64,000 nt of DNA from Tupaia tana. Its lineage: Eukaryota > Chordata > Mammalia > Scandentia > Tupaiidae. Positions within the stretch are counted from its first letter, which is position 1; each line of letters begins with the position of its first letter. The stretch covers positions 76,666,041 to 76,730,040 of the forward strand of contig JAKSZU010000009.1 in the NCBI GenBank assembly GCA_026018925.1. The letters are read 5' to 3'. This document shows positions 22,747 to 33,649 of this stretch, piece after piece. The notes below the pieces were generated by a model. The model saw only the letters and a program-made list of their open reading frames with translations. It did no database searches and was not told where the DNA came from. The position numbers and the translations under genes were made by a program.

Positions 22747-25141
22747 AATTTTGGATGCAATATGTTAGTATCTTGTTAAGAATACTTGCTTCCATATCCA
22801 TCAGAGATAAGTCTGTAGTTTTCTTTTTTTGTCATGTCCTAATCTATTTTATGAATAAGGATAATGGAGGCTTCATAAAATGAATTTCGGAGGGTTTCTT
22901 CCTTTCAAACTTTAGAAATAGTTAGAGTATAATGGGGTTAACTCTTCCTTAAAACTTTTGTAGAATTGAGAAGTGAAGCTATCAGGACCTGGGCTTTTCT
23001 TTGCTGGGAAGTTATTTATTATTGATTCAATCTCATTGATTTTTAGGGGACTATTCAGGCTTTCTATGTCTTTCTGATCCAATGTTGGTAGAATATGTGT
23101 GTCCAGGAATTTGTCCATCTCATCTAAGTTTTCTTGTTTGTTAGCATGTAGTTCCTTAGTGTATTCTCTAATAATGTTTTGTATTTCTATTTTGTCTGTT
23201 GTAATGTTGCCTGTTTAATTGTGAATTTAATTTACATGGTTCTCTTCTCACTTTCTAATTATTCTAGCTAATCGTGTGTCAATTTTGTTTATCTTTTCTA
23301 AGAACCAGCTTTTGGTTTTATTTATTTTCTGTATAATTTGTTTTATTTTCTATTTTATTTATTTCTACTCAAATCTTCATTTTTTTGGCATTTTTTGGGT
23401 AGTTTTCTATTTCCCTGAGGCATGATGTTAGGTTGTTCATTTGTCACTTTTTCATCTTTTTCTTGTGCACACTAATTGCTATAAAATTTCCTCTTATAAC
23501 TGCTTTTGTTGTGTCCCATAGTTTATAGAAACTCATATATTCAATATTAACAATTTCAGTGAATCTTTTCATTTGAGTTTTAATTTCTTCAGTGCTTGTA
23601 AAGCCATTCAGAAGTAGGTTGTTTAGTTTCTATATGTCTGTATATTTTTGAAAATTTAAATTGACATCAAGTTTAATTTCTTCCTGGTCAGAGAAGATAC
23701 GGAACATAATTTCTGTGTCTTTGAATGTGTCAAGGCTTGTTTTTTGCCTTATCTTGTGGTTAATTTTCAAAAAGGATCCATGCAAGGGTGACAAAAAAGC
23801 GTATTTCATGTTTTTTTTGTGTGTGGAAGGTTCTATAAATGTATGTCAAGTCCATTTCACTTATGGTGTTATTTAGATTCTATATTTCTTTGCTTATTTT
23901 TTGTCTAGATAATCTGTCCAAAGAAGACAGTGGGATTTCGAGATCTCCAACAATTAGTGTGTTGCAATCAATCTCTTCTCTCAGATCTAGTAGTCTTTCC
24001 TTTAGGTATTTGGATGCTCCTAAGTTGGGTTCATAGGTATTTATAAGCATTATATCTTCATGATTAATTAGCCATTTACTAGTATATAATGCCCTTCTTT
24101 GTCTCTTCTTAAGTTTTTTGCCTTAAAGTCTATTTTGTCTAAAAATCAGTATCATGACTCCAGCACTTTTGGGTTTCTGTTTGCATGGAATATCTTTTTG
24201 CATCCCTTCACTTTTAGTCTATTTATGTCTTTAACCATAAGATATATTTCTTGTAGGCAACAAATAGGTTTTTTTAGATCCATTCAGCCAGGCTGTGTCT
24301 CTTGACTAGACAATTTAACATTCAATGTTCTTATTGATATTTCCAGACTTGTCCCTACCATTATGTTAGCATTTTCCTTGTTTTTATTTTTGGTTCTCTT
24401 ATTTCTGTCTGTCTCTCTTTAGTTTTCTTGGTATATCACTCCCCTCAGCATTTCTTGAAGAGTTGGTGTGGTGTTGGTAAATTCTTTCAGGCTTTGTTTA
24501 TCTGAGAATGTTTCTATCTTTTCTTTCCATTTGAAGGATAATCTTTCTGGGTATAGTAATCTTGGATGAAATTGTTTTGCTTTTAACACTTTTAATTTAT
24601 CTTCCCATTCTTTCCTTGCTTGCATCATTTCCACTGAAAGATCCAATGTTAGCTTGATGGGTACCTGTTGTAAGTAACTTGATGTTTCTTTCTTGCCATT
24701 TTTAGAATCTTGTGATTTTGGCCAATCTGGCTATGATGTACCATGGAGGGTATCTTCAGTTGATTCCTTTCGAGTCCTATTTGGAGTCCTTTATATTTCT
24801 TGGCTCTGTATGTTTGAATGCTTCCCTATTTTTGAACATTTTCTTCCAGGATATCATGTAATAGATTCTCAATGTCTTTATTAGATTTTTTACCTTCCAG
24901 GATACAAATTCGTCAGATGTTTGGGTGTTTAATTGTATTTAGCTTTAACCATATATTATCCTCAGGTTTGTTGTTGTTGCTTTTTTATTCTTTTTGATGA
25001 TTTTTTTCTAAGTCAGAGGTTTTGTCTTCTAGATCCAAAATTTGATCTTCTGCATGATCTTATCTGTTTTTGATACTTTTGAGGAAGGTTTTGATTTCCT
25101 ATGTTACAGTTTTTATCTCTAACACTTCTGTTTGATTTTTC

Positions 25142-25411
25142 TTTTTTTTTTTTTTTTTTGGAGAGGTTTTTGCTATAGGGCGCGTGCGCTCGCCAGACAG
25201 ACAGAGAGAGACAGAGAGATAGAAAGCAGGAAATCACCCCCCAGGGAGGATGGCCACGCCGCAATCCCTTCTCCTCCATTCTCCTCTCGGGATCTTGGGC
25301 ACGCACGCACACGCGCCCGGCGTGAGTTTAAGCCGCCGGGTCCGGGACTCGAACCGCGGTCGACTACGTGGGAGTCCAGCGACATAGCCATTACGCTAAC
25401 TGCTGGTCCCA
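25142..25411 (-). mobile_element. Young tRNA-derived SINE, subtype b, in L1 ORF1
   Basis: Reverse copy with intact B box (GGTTCGAGTCC on the sense strand). Perfect 15-bp duplication TCTGTTTGATTTTTC at 25127-25141 and 25412-25426. Confidence 0.95.
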
Positions 25412-25984
25412 TCTGTTTGATTTTTCTAATTGTGTCTATTCTTTTTTTCTTTTTTCAAATCATGGAAGGGCTTCTTTATCTCCTGGAGTTGTCTCTTTTC
25501 TCTTGCATCTTCTGGAATTCATTGTCTCTTTCTCTTGAATTTCATTTAGTTTCGTCACTATGAATATTCTGAATTGTTTATCTGACATTTCCATGAGTTA
25601 TCTTGCATTGTTTGTGGATGATGAGAACTTGTTCTTTTCCCTTGGGGGAGAGATATTTTCTGATTTTTTCATATTTCTTGTGCCTCTGTAGTGGTTTCTG
25701 GTCATCTGATGGATTTTATGTTTCTTTATAATTTCTTGGTGTTAATTCTAAGAGTTCAAAGATGTACAGATGGAAGTGAACTGCAGTCTTTCTGCAGCTC
25801 CATTTCCCTGTTGCTTACCCTGCAACTTGCACCATCATTGCTGAAACTAGATAATCCAATTGCCTCCCAGTTTCTTGAGCACAAGTGCACCTGGTTTGAA
25901 CGGCAGGGTATCAACTGAGGAGAAAAGTAGAGGCCGTTTCAGAAAACTATGAAGTCTGAAAGTATTCCTGAGTGGGCAAAAAGC

Positions 25985-26312
25985 AGCTAATGATCTAAAT
26001 TAATCTCTAACCTCAGTTGTTTTCACTGGTTGCTGCTGTGCAGATTCTGGGGCTAATGACAGAGGAGGGAGTTGGGGGAGGGGTGGTTTGAGTGACACCT
26101 GAAGCAATAGGAAGTCAGTGAAGGTCCCAAAGTGGACTCTGGCCTCAGTTTTCTCAGTGGCTATCACTGCACAGGTTCCAGGGGTAATGGTGGAGGAGGG
26201 AGGTCGGAGCAGAATGATTTTGGTGGTACCTAGAACAATAAGTCAGCGAAGGTTTCATTTGGGTCTCTGACCTCAGTTTTCTCACTGGCTGCCACTGCTA
26301 ACATTCTGAGGC
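25985..26312 (-). promoter_or_regulatory. L1 5'UTR with ~130-bp tandem units
   Basis: The block CCTCAGTT recurs at 26011, 26143 and 26271 (spacings 132 and 128 bp), each followed by a TCACTGG/TCAGTGG, GCTGC or TCACTGC and GGGGCTAA-like series. It lies upstream of the ORF1 of the 16.7-26.3 kb L1. It is unrelated by eye to the 160-bp units of other L1s here. Confidence 0.7.
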
Positions 26313-26315
26313 TAA

Positions 26316-26550
26316 CGACCTTGCTCTCTAATTTCTGTCTCTCTTTAATTTTTCTTATGTAGTACTCTTTTCATTATTTTTTGAAGAGATGGTCTAATGT
26401 TGGTGAATTTTTTCAGGTTTTATTTGAGAATAATTTTATTTGTTCTTCTCTTTGAAGGATAATCTTGCCAGGTGTAGTATTCTTGGCTGAAATTGTTTTT
26501 ACTTTTGCGTTTTGAATATTCTTCCCTTTTTTTCTTGTCAGAATTGTTTT
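26316..26550 (-). mobile_element. L1 ORF1 3' part, left half of an interrupted L1
   Basis: ORF1 C-terminal coding sequence on the minus strand. It continues at 33650 on the far side of the inserted L1. It starts abruptly next to the 5' end of the preceding L1; no ORF2 of this copy was found. Confidence 0.75.
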
Positions 26551-28233
26551 TTCTTTTCTTTTTTCTTTTTCTTTTATTTCTTTGATTTATTATTATCATC
26601 GTAATCTTGTTTATATTACATTGAATCACATATAACATTACAGTGTATTACATTTCTTTTTTCCAGAAGGAATACTATGCATATCAGTCAATACAAAGAC
26701 ATTAAAATCCCCATCATCATCATCAAGTAGATTTTTATTATTTTTCCCAGATTATTATTATTCCAATTATTTTTTTAAACATTCAATCACTATTTATCAT
26801 TTTGCTTGTAAAAAGACATTTCCCAAAATGAAATACTTCTCATACCAGTCCACTTGAGAATACTATACATGTCATCATCAACAGGTAATAAACCATTTCT
26901 ATGTCCCACTAGTGTCATGCCTCTGTATTTGTTCTCTTGCTATTCTTCTTCATACTCTTCTCTTCTCCTGTCCCATTCCACACTGACTTGATCATTGCTA
27001 ACCGTTTTCACTGCTTTTATGCTCTCCACTATTTCTATCTCTACCATAAAGTGCAGAAAGTCAGTATATATTAAATGGATACATACAATATCTTTCTTTT
27101 ATATCCTGGATTGCTTCCCTCAGCAATAGATCCTCCATATCCAACCACTTTCGATCAAATGCCAGGGTCTTGTTGTTTTATATGGTTGAGTAGTATTTCA
27201 TACAGTATATGTGCCACAATTTTTCAATCCATTCATCAGTTTGTGGACATTTGAGTTGGTTCCATGTTTTAGTGATCCTAAATAATGCTGCAATAAAAAC
27301 TGATGTGCAAGCACTTTTCCGAATGAGCTTTCTCCTGTCCTTTGGTTAGATATCCAGAAGTGGGGTTGCTGGATCAAATGGTGGTTCTATTTGTAGATCT
27401 TTAAGGAACAACCTTATTGTTCTCCACAGTGGCTGAACCAGTTTACATTCCCACCAACAGTATAGGAGAGTTCCCTTTTCACTACATTCCCGCCAACACT
27501 TATCACTATTTACATTTTTAATCTTTGCCATTTTGACAGGGTTTAGGTGGTATCTCATTGTGGGTTTAATCTGCATCTCCCTTATGATGAGGGATGTTGA
27601 GCATTTTTTCATATGCTTTTTGATTGTTCGTATGTCTTCCTTAGAGAGATTTTTGTTAGCTGATTTTCCCATCTATTAATTGGGTTAATCTTTTTTATTT
27701 TTCATGTGAGGCACTTCAATTCCCTTTGTATTCTGGTTATCAGTCCCTTCTCTGAGACATATTTTACAAAAATATTCTCCCATTCTGAGGGCTGTCTATT
27801 CACACTCATTACTGTGTCTTTTGCCATGCAGAAACTTCTTAGTCTGATATAATCATGCTTGTTTATTTTAGAAATTATTGTCTGTTCTTTGGAATCTTAT
27901 TTAAGAAGTCTTTGCCTACTCCGATGTCTTCCAGAGTTTGCCAGTATTTTCCAACAGTAGTTTTATAGTTTGAGGTCTTAAGTTCAGATCTTTGAACCAT
28001 TTTGAGTATACTTTTGTTAATGGTGAAAGATGGAGGTTCAGTTTTATCTTTCTGCAGGTGGATACCCAGTTTGTCCAGCACCACTTACTAAAGAGGTTTT
28101 CCTTTTCCCAATGGATTGACTGGTATTATTTGTCAAAAATCAGTTGGCCATAAGCTTTGGGGTTTATTTCTGGGGTTTCTATTCTATTCCATTGGTCCAC
28201 ATGTCTGTTTTTGTGTCAATACCATGCTGTTTT

Positions 28234-28480
28234 TATTTATTTATTTTTTGAAGAGGTTTTTCCTATAGGGAGTGTGTACTTACCAGAGAGACAGAAAGTG
28301 AGAAATCACCCTGCAAGGAGGATGGTCATGCAACAATCCTTTTTCCTCTATTCTTCATGTCTTTGGCATGTATGCACAGACACCCAGTGTGAGTTTTAGT
28401 CACTGGGTCCAGGACTCGAACCACGGTCGACTACATGGGAGTCTGGCAATATAGCCATTATGTCATCTGCTATTCCCAAC
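28234..28480 (-). mobile_element. tRNA-derived SINE in L1 ORF2
   Basis: Reverse copy. Perfect duplication CAATACCATGCTGTTTT at 28217-28233 and 28481-28497. The body is more diverged than that of the young group. Confidence 0.92.
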
Positions 28481-29598
28481 CAATACCATGCTGTTTTGAT
28501 GATCACAGCTTCATAGTATATTTTGGTATCAGGTAGTGATAACCCTCCCACTCCACTTTTATGATTCCAGACAAATTCTATGATTGTCTTTTCTAGATCT
28601 ATGAAGAATGTCTCTCATATTTTGATTGGAATTGCATTAAATATGTAGATTAATTTGGATAGAATTGCCATTTTGATTATGTTAATTTTTTCAATTCAGG
28701 AACATGGGATGTCCTTCCACTTTTTAATGTCCTTATCAATACATTTTTTTAGGTTTTCATAGTTTTCTTTATAAAGGTCTTTGACTTCCTTAGTTAGGTT
28801 TATCCCTAGATATCTTATTCATTTTGTGGCTATAGTAAAAGGGATTTCTTTCTTCAGCTCTACTTTGTTCAACTTGTTGTTCATATATAGAAACGCTATA
28901 GGTTTTTTATGTTGATTTTGTATCCTGCCACTTTACCATATTCACTTATTACTTCAAGAAGTTTTTTCATGGAGACCTTTGGGTCTTCTAAGTGTACCAT
29001 CATATCATCTGTGAATAAAGATATTTTCAACTCTTCTGTGCCTATTTGCATTAGCTAAGACTTCTAGCAGTATATTAAAAAGCAGTGGAGAAAGTGGGCA
29101 GCCTTGCCGAATACCAGTTTTTAGTGGAAAAGCTTCTAGCTTTTCCACATTCAGTATAATGTTAGCTGTAAGTACTTCATAGATGGCTTTTATTGTGTTG
29201 AGAAATGATATTTCTATACCAATCTTACTGAGGGTTTTCATCATGAAATGATGTTGTATTCTATCAAATGCCTTCTCTGCATCAATTGAAATGATCATAT
29301 AGTTTTTATCTTTCTTTCTATTAATATGGTGTATTATAATTATTGTCTTGCATATGTTGAACCACCCATATATCCCTGCAATAAAGCCTATTTGGTCGTG
29401 ATAATAATCTTTGTTATATGTTGTTGGATATGATTTGAGTATTTTGTTGAGAATTTTTGAATCTATATTCATGAATAAAATTAGTTTGTAGTTTTTCTTT
29501 TTTGTCATGTCTTTTTCTGTTTTGGGAATGAGGATGATAGTGTTTTCACAAAATTAATTTGGAAGATGGCCTTACTTTTGAATCTTTAGAAATAATCT

Positions 29599-29853
29599 GG
29601 GAGTAGCAGTTGGCATAATGTGTATGTCACTGGACTCCCATGTAATCAGTCATGGTTCGAGTCCCAGACCTGGTGGCTTAAACTCATGCTGGGAGTGTGT
29701 GCTTACATGCCCAAGATACCAAGGGGAGAATGGATAAGAAGGGATTGCAGTGTGAACATCCCCCCTGGGGGTGATTTCTGTCTCTCTGTCTATCTGGCAA
29801 GCGAATGCACCCTATAGCAAAAACCTCTACAAAACAAACAAACAAACAAAAAA
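29599..29853 (+). mobile_element. tRNA-derived SINE in L1 ORF2
   Basis: Head GGGAGTAGCAGTTGGCATAATG, B box GGTTCGAGTCC, CT-rich segment and an (AAAC)n-type tail. Diverged duplication AATAATCTG / CAATAATTTGAG. Confidence 0.9.
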
Positions 29854-31185
29854 CAATAATTTGAGTGGGATAATGATTAACTCTTCCTTAAAATTTTATA
29901 GAATTCAAAAGTGAAGCCATCTGGACCTGGGCTTTCCTTTATTGGGAAGTTATTTATTACTGATTCAATCTCCTGGCTTGTTATGGGTCTATTAAGGTTT
30001 TTCATATCCTCCTGATTCAATCTTGGTAGATTATATGAATCCAGAAATTTGTCCATCTCCTCCAAGTTCTCTTGTCTGTTGGCATATAGTCGCTCATAGT
30101 ATCTTCTAATGATGTTTTGTATTTCTATTATGTCTATTGTCATGTTGCCTGTTTCATCACATATTTGACTTATCTGGTTTCTTTCTTTCTTCTTCTTTAT
30201 CAGTCTAGCCAATGGTGTGTCGGTCTTGATAATCTTTTCAAAGAACCATATTCTGCTTTCATTAGTATTTTACATGGTTGGTTTATTTTCTATTTTACTT
30301 ATTTCTGCTCAAATCTTTATTATTATTATTATTTGCCTGACATTTTGTTGTTGTTGTTGTTGTTGTTTTTCCAATTCCCTGAAGCATGATGTTAAGTTAT
30401 CTATTTGCCACCTGTTCATATTTTTCTTATGCACACTAATTGCTATGAATTTCCCTCTTATGACTGCTTTTGCTGTGTCCCATAGATTATGGAAGCTTGT
30501 GTACTCATTATCATTTATTTCTATAGCTTCTTTATTTCAGACTTAATTTCTTCAATAGTTAAAAAGTTATTCAGAAGTATGTTGCTCAGTTTCCATGTGT
30601 TTGTATATTTTCATGGATGTTTCTTGAAATTAATCTTGAGTTTAATTCTATCATGGTCAGAGAAGATGTTGGATATAGTTTCTATGCCTTTGAATCTGTA
30701 AAGGCTTGATTTGTGCCCTAACATATGGTCAATCTTTCAAAAAGTTCCATGCCAGGGTGAGAAAAATGTATATTTTGTGGTCTTAGGGTGGAAAGTTATA
30801 TAGATATCTATCATGCCCCTTTAATTTATAATATCATTTAGGTCCTCTATCTCTCCATTTATTTTTTGCATAGAAGATCTGTCTAAAGGAGATAATGGGG
30901 TGTTGAGATCCCCAACAATTAGAGTTTTGCTCCTTATCTCTCATTTTATCTCCAGCAGTCTTTCTTTCACATATTTAGGTGCTCTTGAGTTGAGTCCATA
31001 GATATTTATAAGCATTATGCCTTCTTGTGGGAATACTCTATATACTATTATATAATGCCCTTCTTTCTCTCTTTGTCTTGAAGCCTATTTGGTCTTAAAT
31101 TAATATCACAATTCCAGCCCTTTTTTAATTTCCATTTGCATGGATGATCTTTTTCCAGCCCTTCACATTTAGTCTATGTAAGTCT

Positions 31186-31190
<5 letters not shown>

Positions 31191-31224
<34 letters not shown>

Positions 31225-31457
31225 TTATCATAATCTTGTTCATATTATGTTAAATCACATATAACTTTACAGTATATTACATTTCTTTTTCCAGAAGGAA
31301 TACCATCCCTATCAGTCATTACAGAGACATTAAAATCCCCATCGTCATCATCCAATATCTTTTCATTTTTTTCTGGTTATTATTATTATTCTAATTATTT
31401 TTAAACAGTCAATCACTATTTATCATTTTGCTTGTAAAAATATTTTACCCACCATGA
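31191..31457 (-). mobile_element. L1 3'UTR-only insertion
   Basis: A (TTTA)n head (reverse of the tail) followed by about 230 bp of L1 3'UTR. Perfect 18-bp duplication TCTATGTAAGTCTTTATT at 31173-31190 and 31458-31475. It is a severely 5'-truncated L1. Confidence 0.9.
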
Positions 31458-31689
31458 TCTATGTAAGTCTTTATTCATAAGGTACATTTCTTGTGGGCAA
31501 CAGATAGAGGATTTCTTTCTTTTTTTCTTTCTTTTCTTTTTAATCCGTCTGGCCAGTTTGTTTCTTAATTGGAGAATTGAAGCCATTGACATTCAATGTT
31601 ATTATCTATATTTTCGGACATGTTCCTATCATTAAGTGAGACATTTTCTTGTTTGTTTTTTGGTCTCTTATGACTGTCCACCTGACTTT

Positions 31690-32630
31690 TTAGTTTTTCT
31701 GGTATAGTAATCCCTTCAGAACCTCTTGAAGAGCTGGGTCTAGAGTTGGTAAATTTCTTCAGATTTTGTTTGTCAGAGAATGTTTTTATCTTTCTTTTTT
31801 CCATATGAAAGATAATCTTGCCGGGTATAGTATTCTTGGTTTAAATTGTTTCTCATTCAACACTTTGATTATATTTCCCCATTCTTTCCTTGCCTGCATT
31901 GTTTCCACTGAGAGGTCTGTTGTCAGCCTAATGGGGTGCCCTTTGTAAGTTACCTTACACTTCTCCCTTGCCAACTTTAGAATCTTGTTTTTGTCTGTTG
32001 TTTTGCCAATCTGGCTATGATGTGTCTTGGAGAGAATCTTCTTGGGTTGGTTCTATTTGAGGTCCTATATATTTCTTAAGTCTGAATGCTTTCATACCTC
32101 TCTAGGTTTGGAAAGTTTTCTTCCAGGATTTCATGCAATAAATTATCATTGCCCTTATTATTATTTTTTCTCTTCTATGATACCAATTATCCAGATGTTA
32201 AGATGCTTGATGGTATTCAGTATTCCTTGTATATTATCCTCATTTTCCTTGGTTGTTTGCTCAATCTTCTTGATACTTTATTCTAGGTCAGATATTTTGT
32301 CTTCTACATTCAATATTCAATCTTCCACCTGATCTAATCTATTTTTAATACTTTTGAGGAAGGTTTTGATTTCCTGTATCACATTCTTCAACCCAAGAAA
32401 TTCCATCTTGTTTTTCGTTTTAAGGTGTCTATTTCTTCTTTCAAATCATAAAAGAACTTCCTCATTTCCTGGAGCTCATTGTCTCTTTTCTCTTCCATCT
32501 CAGTTAGTTTGGTCACTACAAATATTCTGAATTGCTTTTTCAACATGTCCATGACATCCATTGTATTGACCATGAGTGATGTGGACTTCGACAATTTCCC
32601 TTGGAGGAGAGGCATTTTGTTGGTTGCTCA
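31690..32630 (-). pseudogene. L1 ORF1, broken
   Basis: ORF1p remnant. N-terminal coiled-coil sequence (32615-32388, with KLTEMEEKRDNELQEMRKFF) and C-terminal RNA-binding sequence (31974-31786, with THKGHPIRL-like YKGHPIRLTTDLSVETMQARKEWG) are in different frames. The family protein is about 300-340 residues. Confidence 0.85.
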
Positions 32631-32984
32631 TATTTCTTGAGCCTCTGCAATTGTTCCTAGTCATCTGGTGATGTATATGTTCTTTCTTAACATATTCAAG
32701 GTATCTCTGACTGTTAAAAGGTGTGCAGGATTAGAAAATTGGCAATTTCTCTTCTGATCTTCTTTCCTGTTGCTCACCAATACCATGTACTGTTGTCACT
32801 AGTCCTGGGTGACCCAAAGTATTCCCTATTTCTAAGGAGTGATGAGCTTCCAACTGAGATAATAAGCTTCACTGTAGGAGCAAAATAAAAGTCGCTAGGT
32901 ACACAATGTGGGCTATTCAAAACACTAAAGTTCTGAGAATCCAGAGGCAAGAGGGCAAGGGATGGAGGCTGAGCAAAGGGTCTT

Positions 32985-33400
32985 GTCTGTTAGGGCCTGC
33001 AGCCACAGGCAGCCTGATGTCTGGCAATGCTGCTGGCTTGAACCAGTCTCTGAAAGGGGTAGGGAGGGCTAGAAGTTCATCTTAATGTCCCAAGAAACAA
33101 GCCTGAAGTCTAGAGATGAGTAGGTTCAAGGATGAGCGACTGGTCCTGGTTGTTAGGGTCTGCAGCCACAGGCAGCCTGGTATCCGGCAATGCCGCTGGC
33201 TTGAACCAGTCTCCGGATGGGGTAGAGAGGGGTGCAAGTTTGTCTTAAAGTCCCAAGAAACAAACCTGAAGTCCAGAGAGAAGTGGGGGAGATGAGCAAC
33301 TGGTCCTGGACACTAGGGCCTACAGGCACAGGCAGACTGGTGTCCGGCATTGCCACTGACTTGAACCGGTCTCCAGATGGGGTAGGAATAATCAGAAAAA
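32985..33400 (-). promoter_or_regulatory. L1 5'UTR with ~160-bp tandem units
   Basis: Unit starts (GGGYCTRCAG...CACAGGCAG) at 32993, 33156 and 33316, i.e. 163 and 160 bp apart. A fourth partial unit lies at 33515-33649 beyond a 102-bp foreign block. The units are the same type as those at 14.8-15.1 kb and 43.7-43.9 kb. Confidence 0.8.
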
Positions 33401-33407
33401 AAAGTAT

Positions 33408-33509
33408 TAATCTTCTATTAATACTTTTGAGGGAGGTATTCATTTTCTGTATTACTGTTATGTTTATAAGTTCTGTCTGATTCTTTTTTATGGTGTCTAT
33501 TTCCTCCTT
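33408..33509. repeat. 102-bp exact duplicate of 34087-34188
   Basis: Identical base for base to 34087-34188 (offset 679 bp). At 34087-34188 it is native L1 ORF1 sequence; at 33408 it interrupts a 5'UTR monomer of the younger L1. Confidence 0.93.
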
Positions 33510-33649
33510 GTTTGTCTCAAAGTCCCAGGAAACAAACCTGAAGTCCAGAGATGATTAGGAGTGAGGACAAACAATGGATCCTTGCCCTTAGGGTCTGCAG
33601 CCATAGGCAGCCTGTTGTCCATAAATGCCGCTGGCTTGAATGGGTCTCC

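Larger units (their letters stand above)
16740..26312 (-). mobile_element. Full-length older L1, multiply interrupted
   Basis: One minus-strand LINE-1 reconstructed across several insertions: 3'UTR 16740-17165; ORF2 18575-24330 with breaks; ORF1 about 24420-25600; 5'UTR 25640-26312. Interruptions are L1 fragments (17167-18574), a SINE (20370-20648), a tiny L1 3' end (about 20680-20740), a half-L1-type insertion (20957-22746) and a SINE (25142-25411). Continuity is judged from ORF2 picking up at the same codon neighbourhood on each side, for example the reverse-transcriptase segment ending at 20955 and resuming at 22747. All reading frames are decayed. Confidence 0.8.
27190..31645 (-). pseudogene. 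L1 ORF2, broken
   Basis: Reverse-transcriptase protein remnant. Recognisable stretches are 30212-29877 (leading [13 protein letters not shown] region of the RT), 29508-29005 ([14 protein letters not shown] and [12 protein letters not shown]; the catalytic-site segment that normally follows is out of frame) and 27672-27346 (C-terminal part, with [21 protein letters not shown]). Stops, frameshifts and three later insertions abolish coding. Confidence 0.85.
26551..33649 (-). mobile_element. Full-length L1 inserted in another L1's ORF1
   Basis: About 7.1 kb. 3'UTR 26551-27170, ORF2 about 27190-31645, ORF1 about 31690-32630, long 5'UTR to 33649. Host ORF1 resumes at 33650; imperfect flanks TTGTCAGAATTG (26535-26546) and TTGTCTGCATTA (33651-33662) may be the target-site duplication. 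It contains SINEs at 28234-28480 and 29599-29853 and an L1 3'UTR insertion at 31191-31457. ORF2 keeps a 167-codon open reverse-transcriptase piece (29508-29005) containing [12 protein letters not shown]. Confidence 0.88.

Noticed and set aside
25132-25563. A 143-codon frame, and many similar 60-110-codon frames with QTERDRE, RREFKPPGPG or [11 protein letters not shown]
   Set aside because: All are chance frames through the tRNA-derived SINE and its A/T tail, repeated at every copy.
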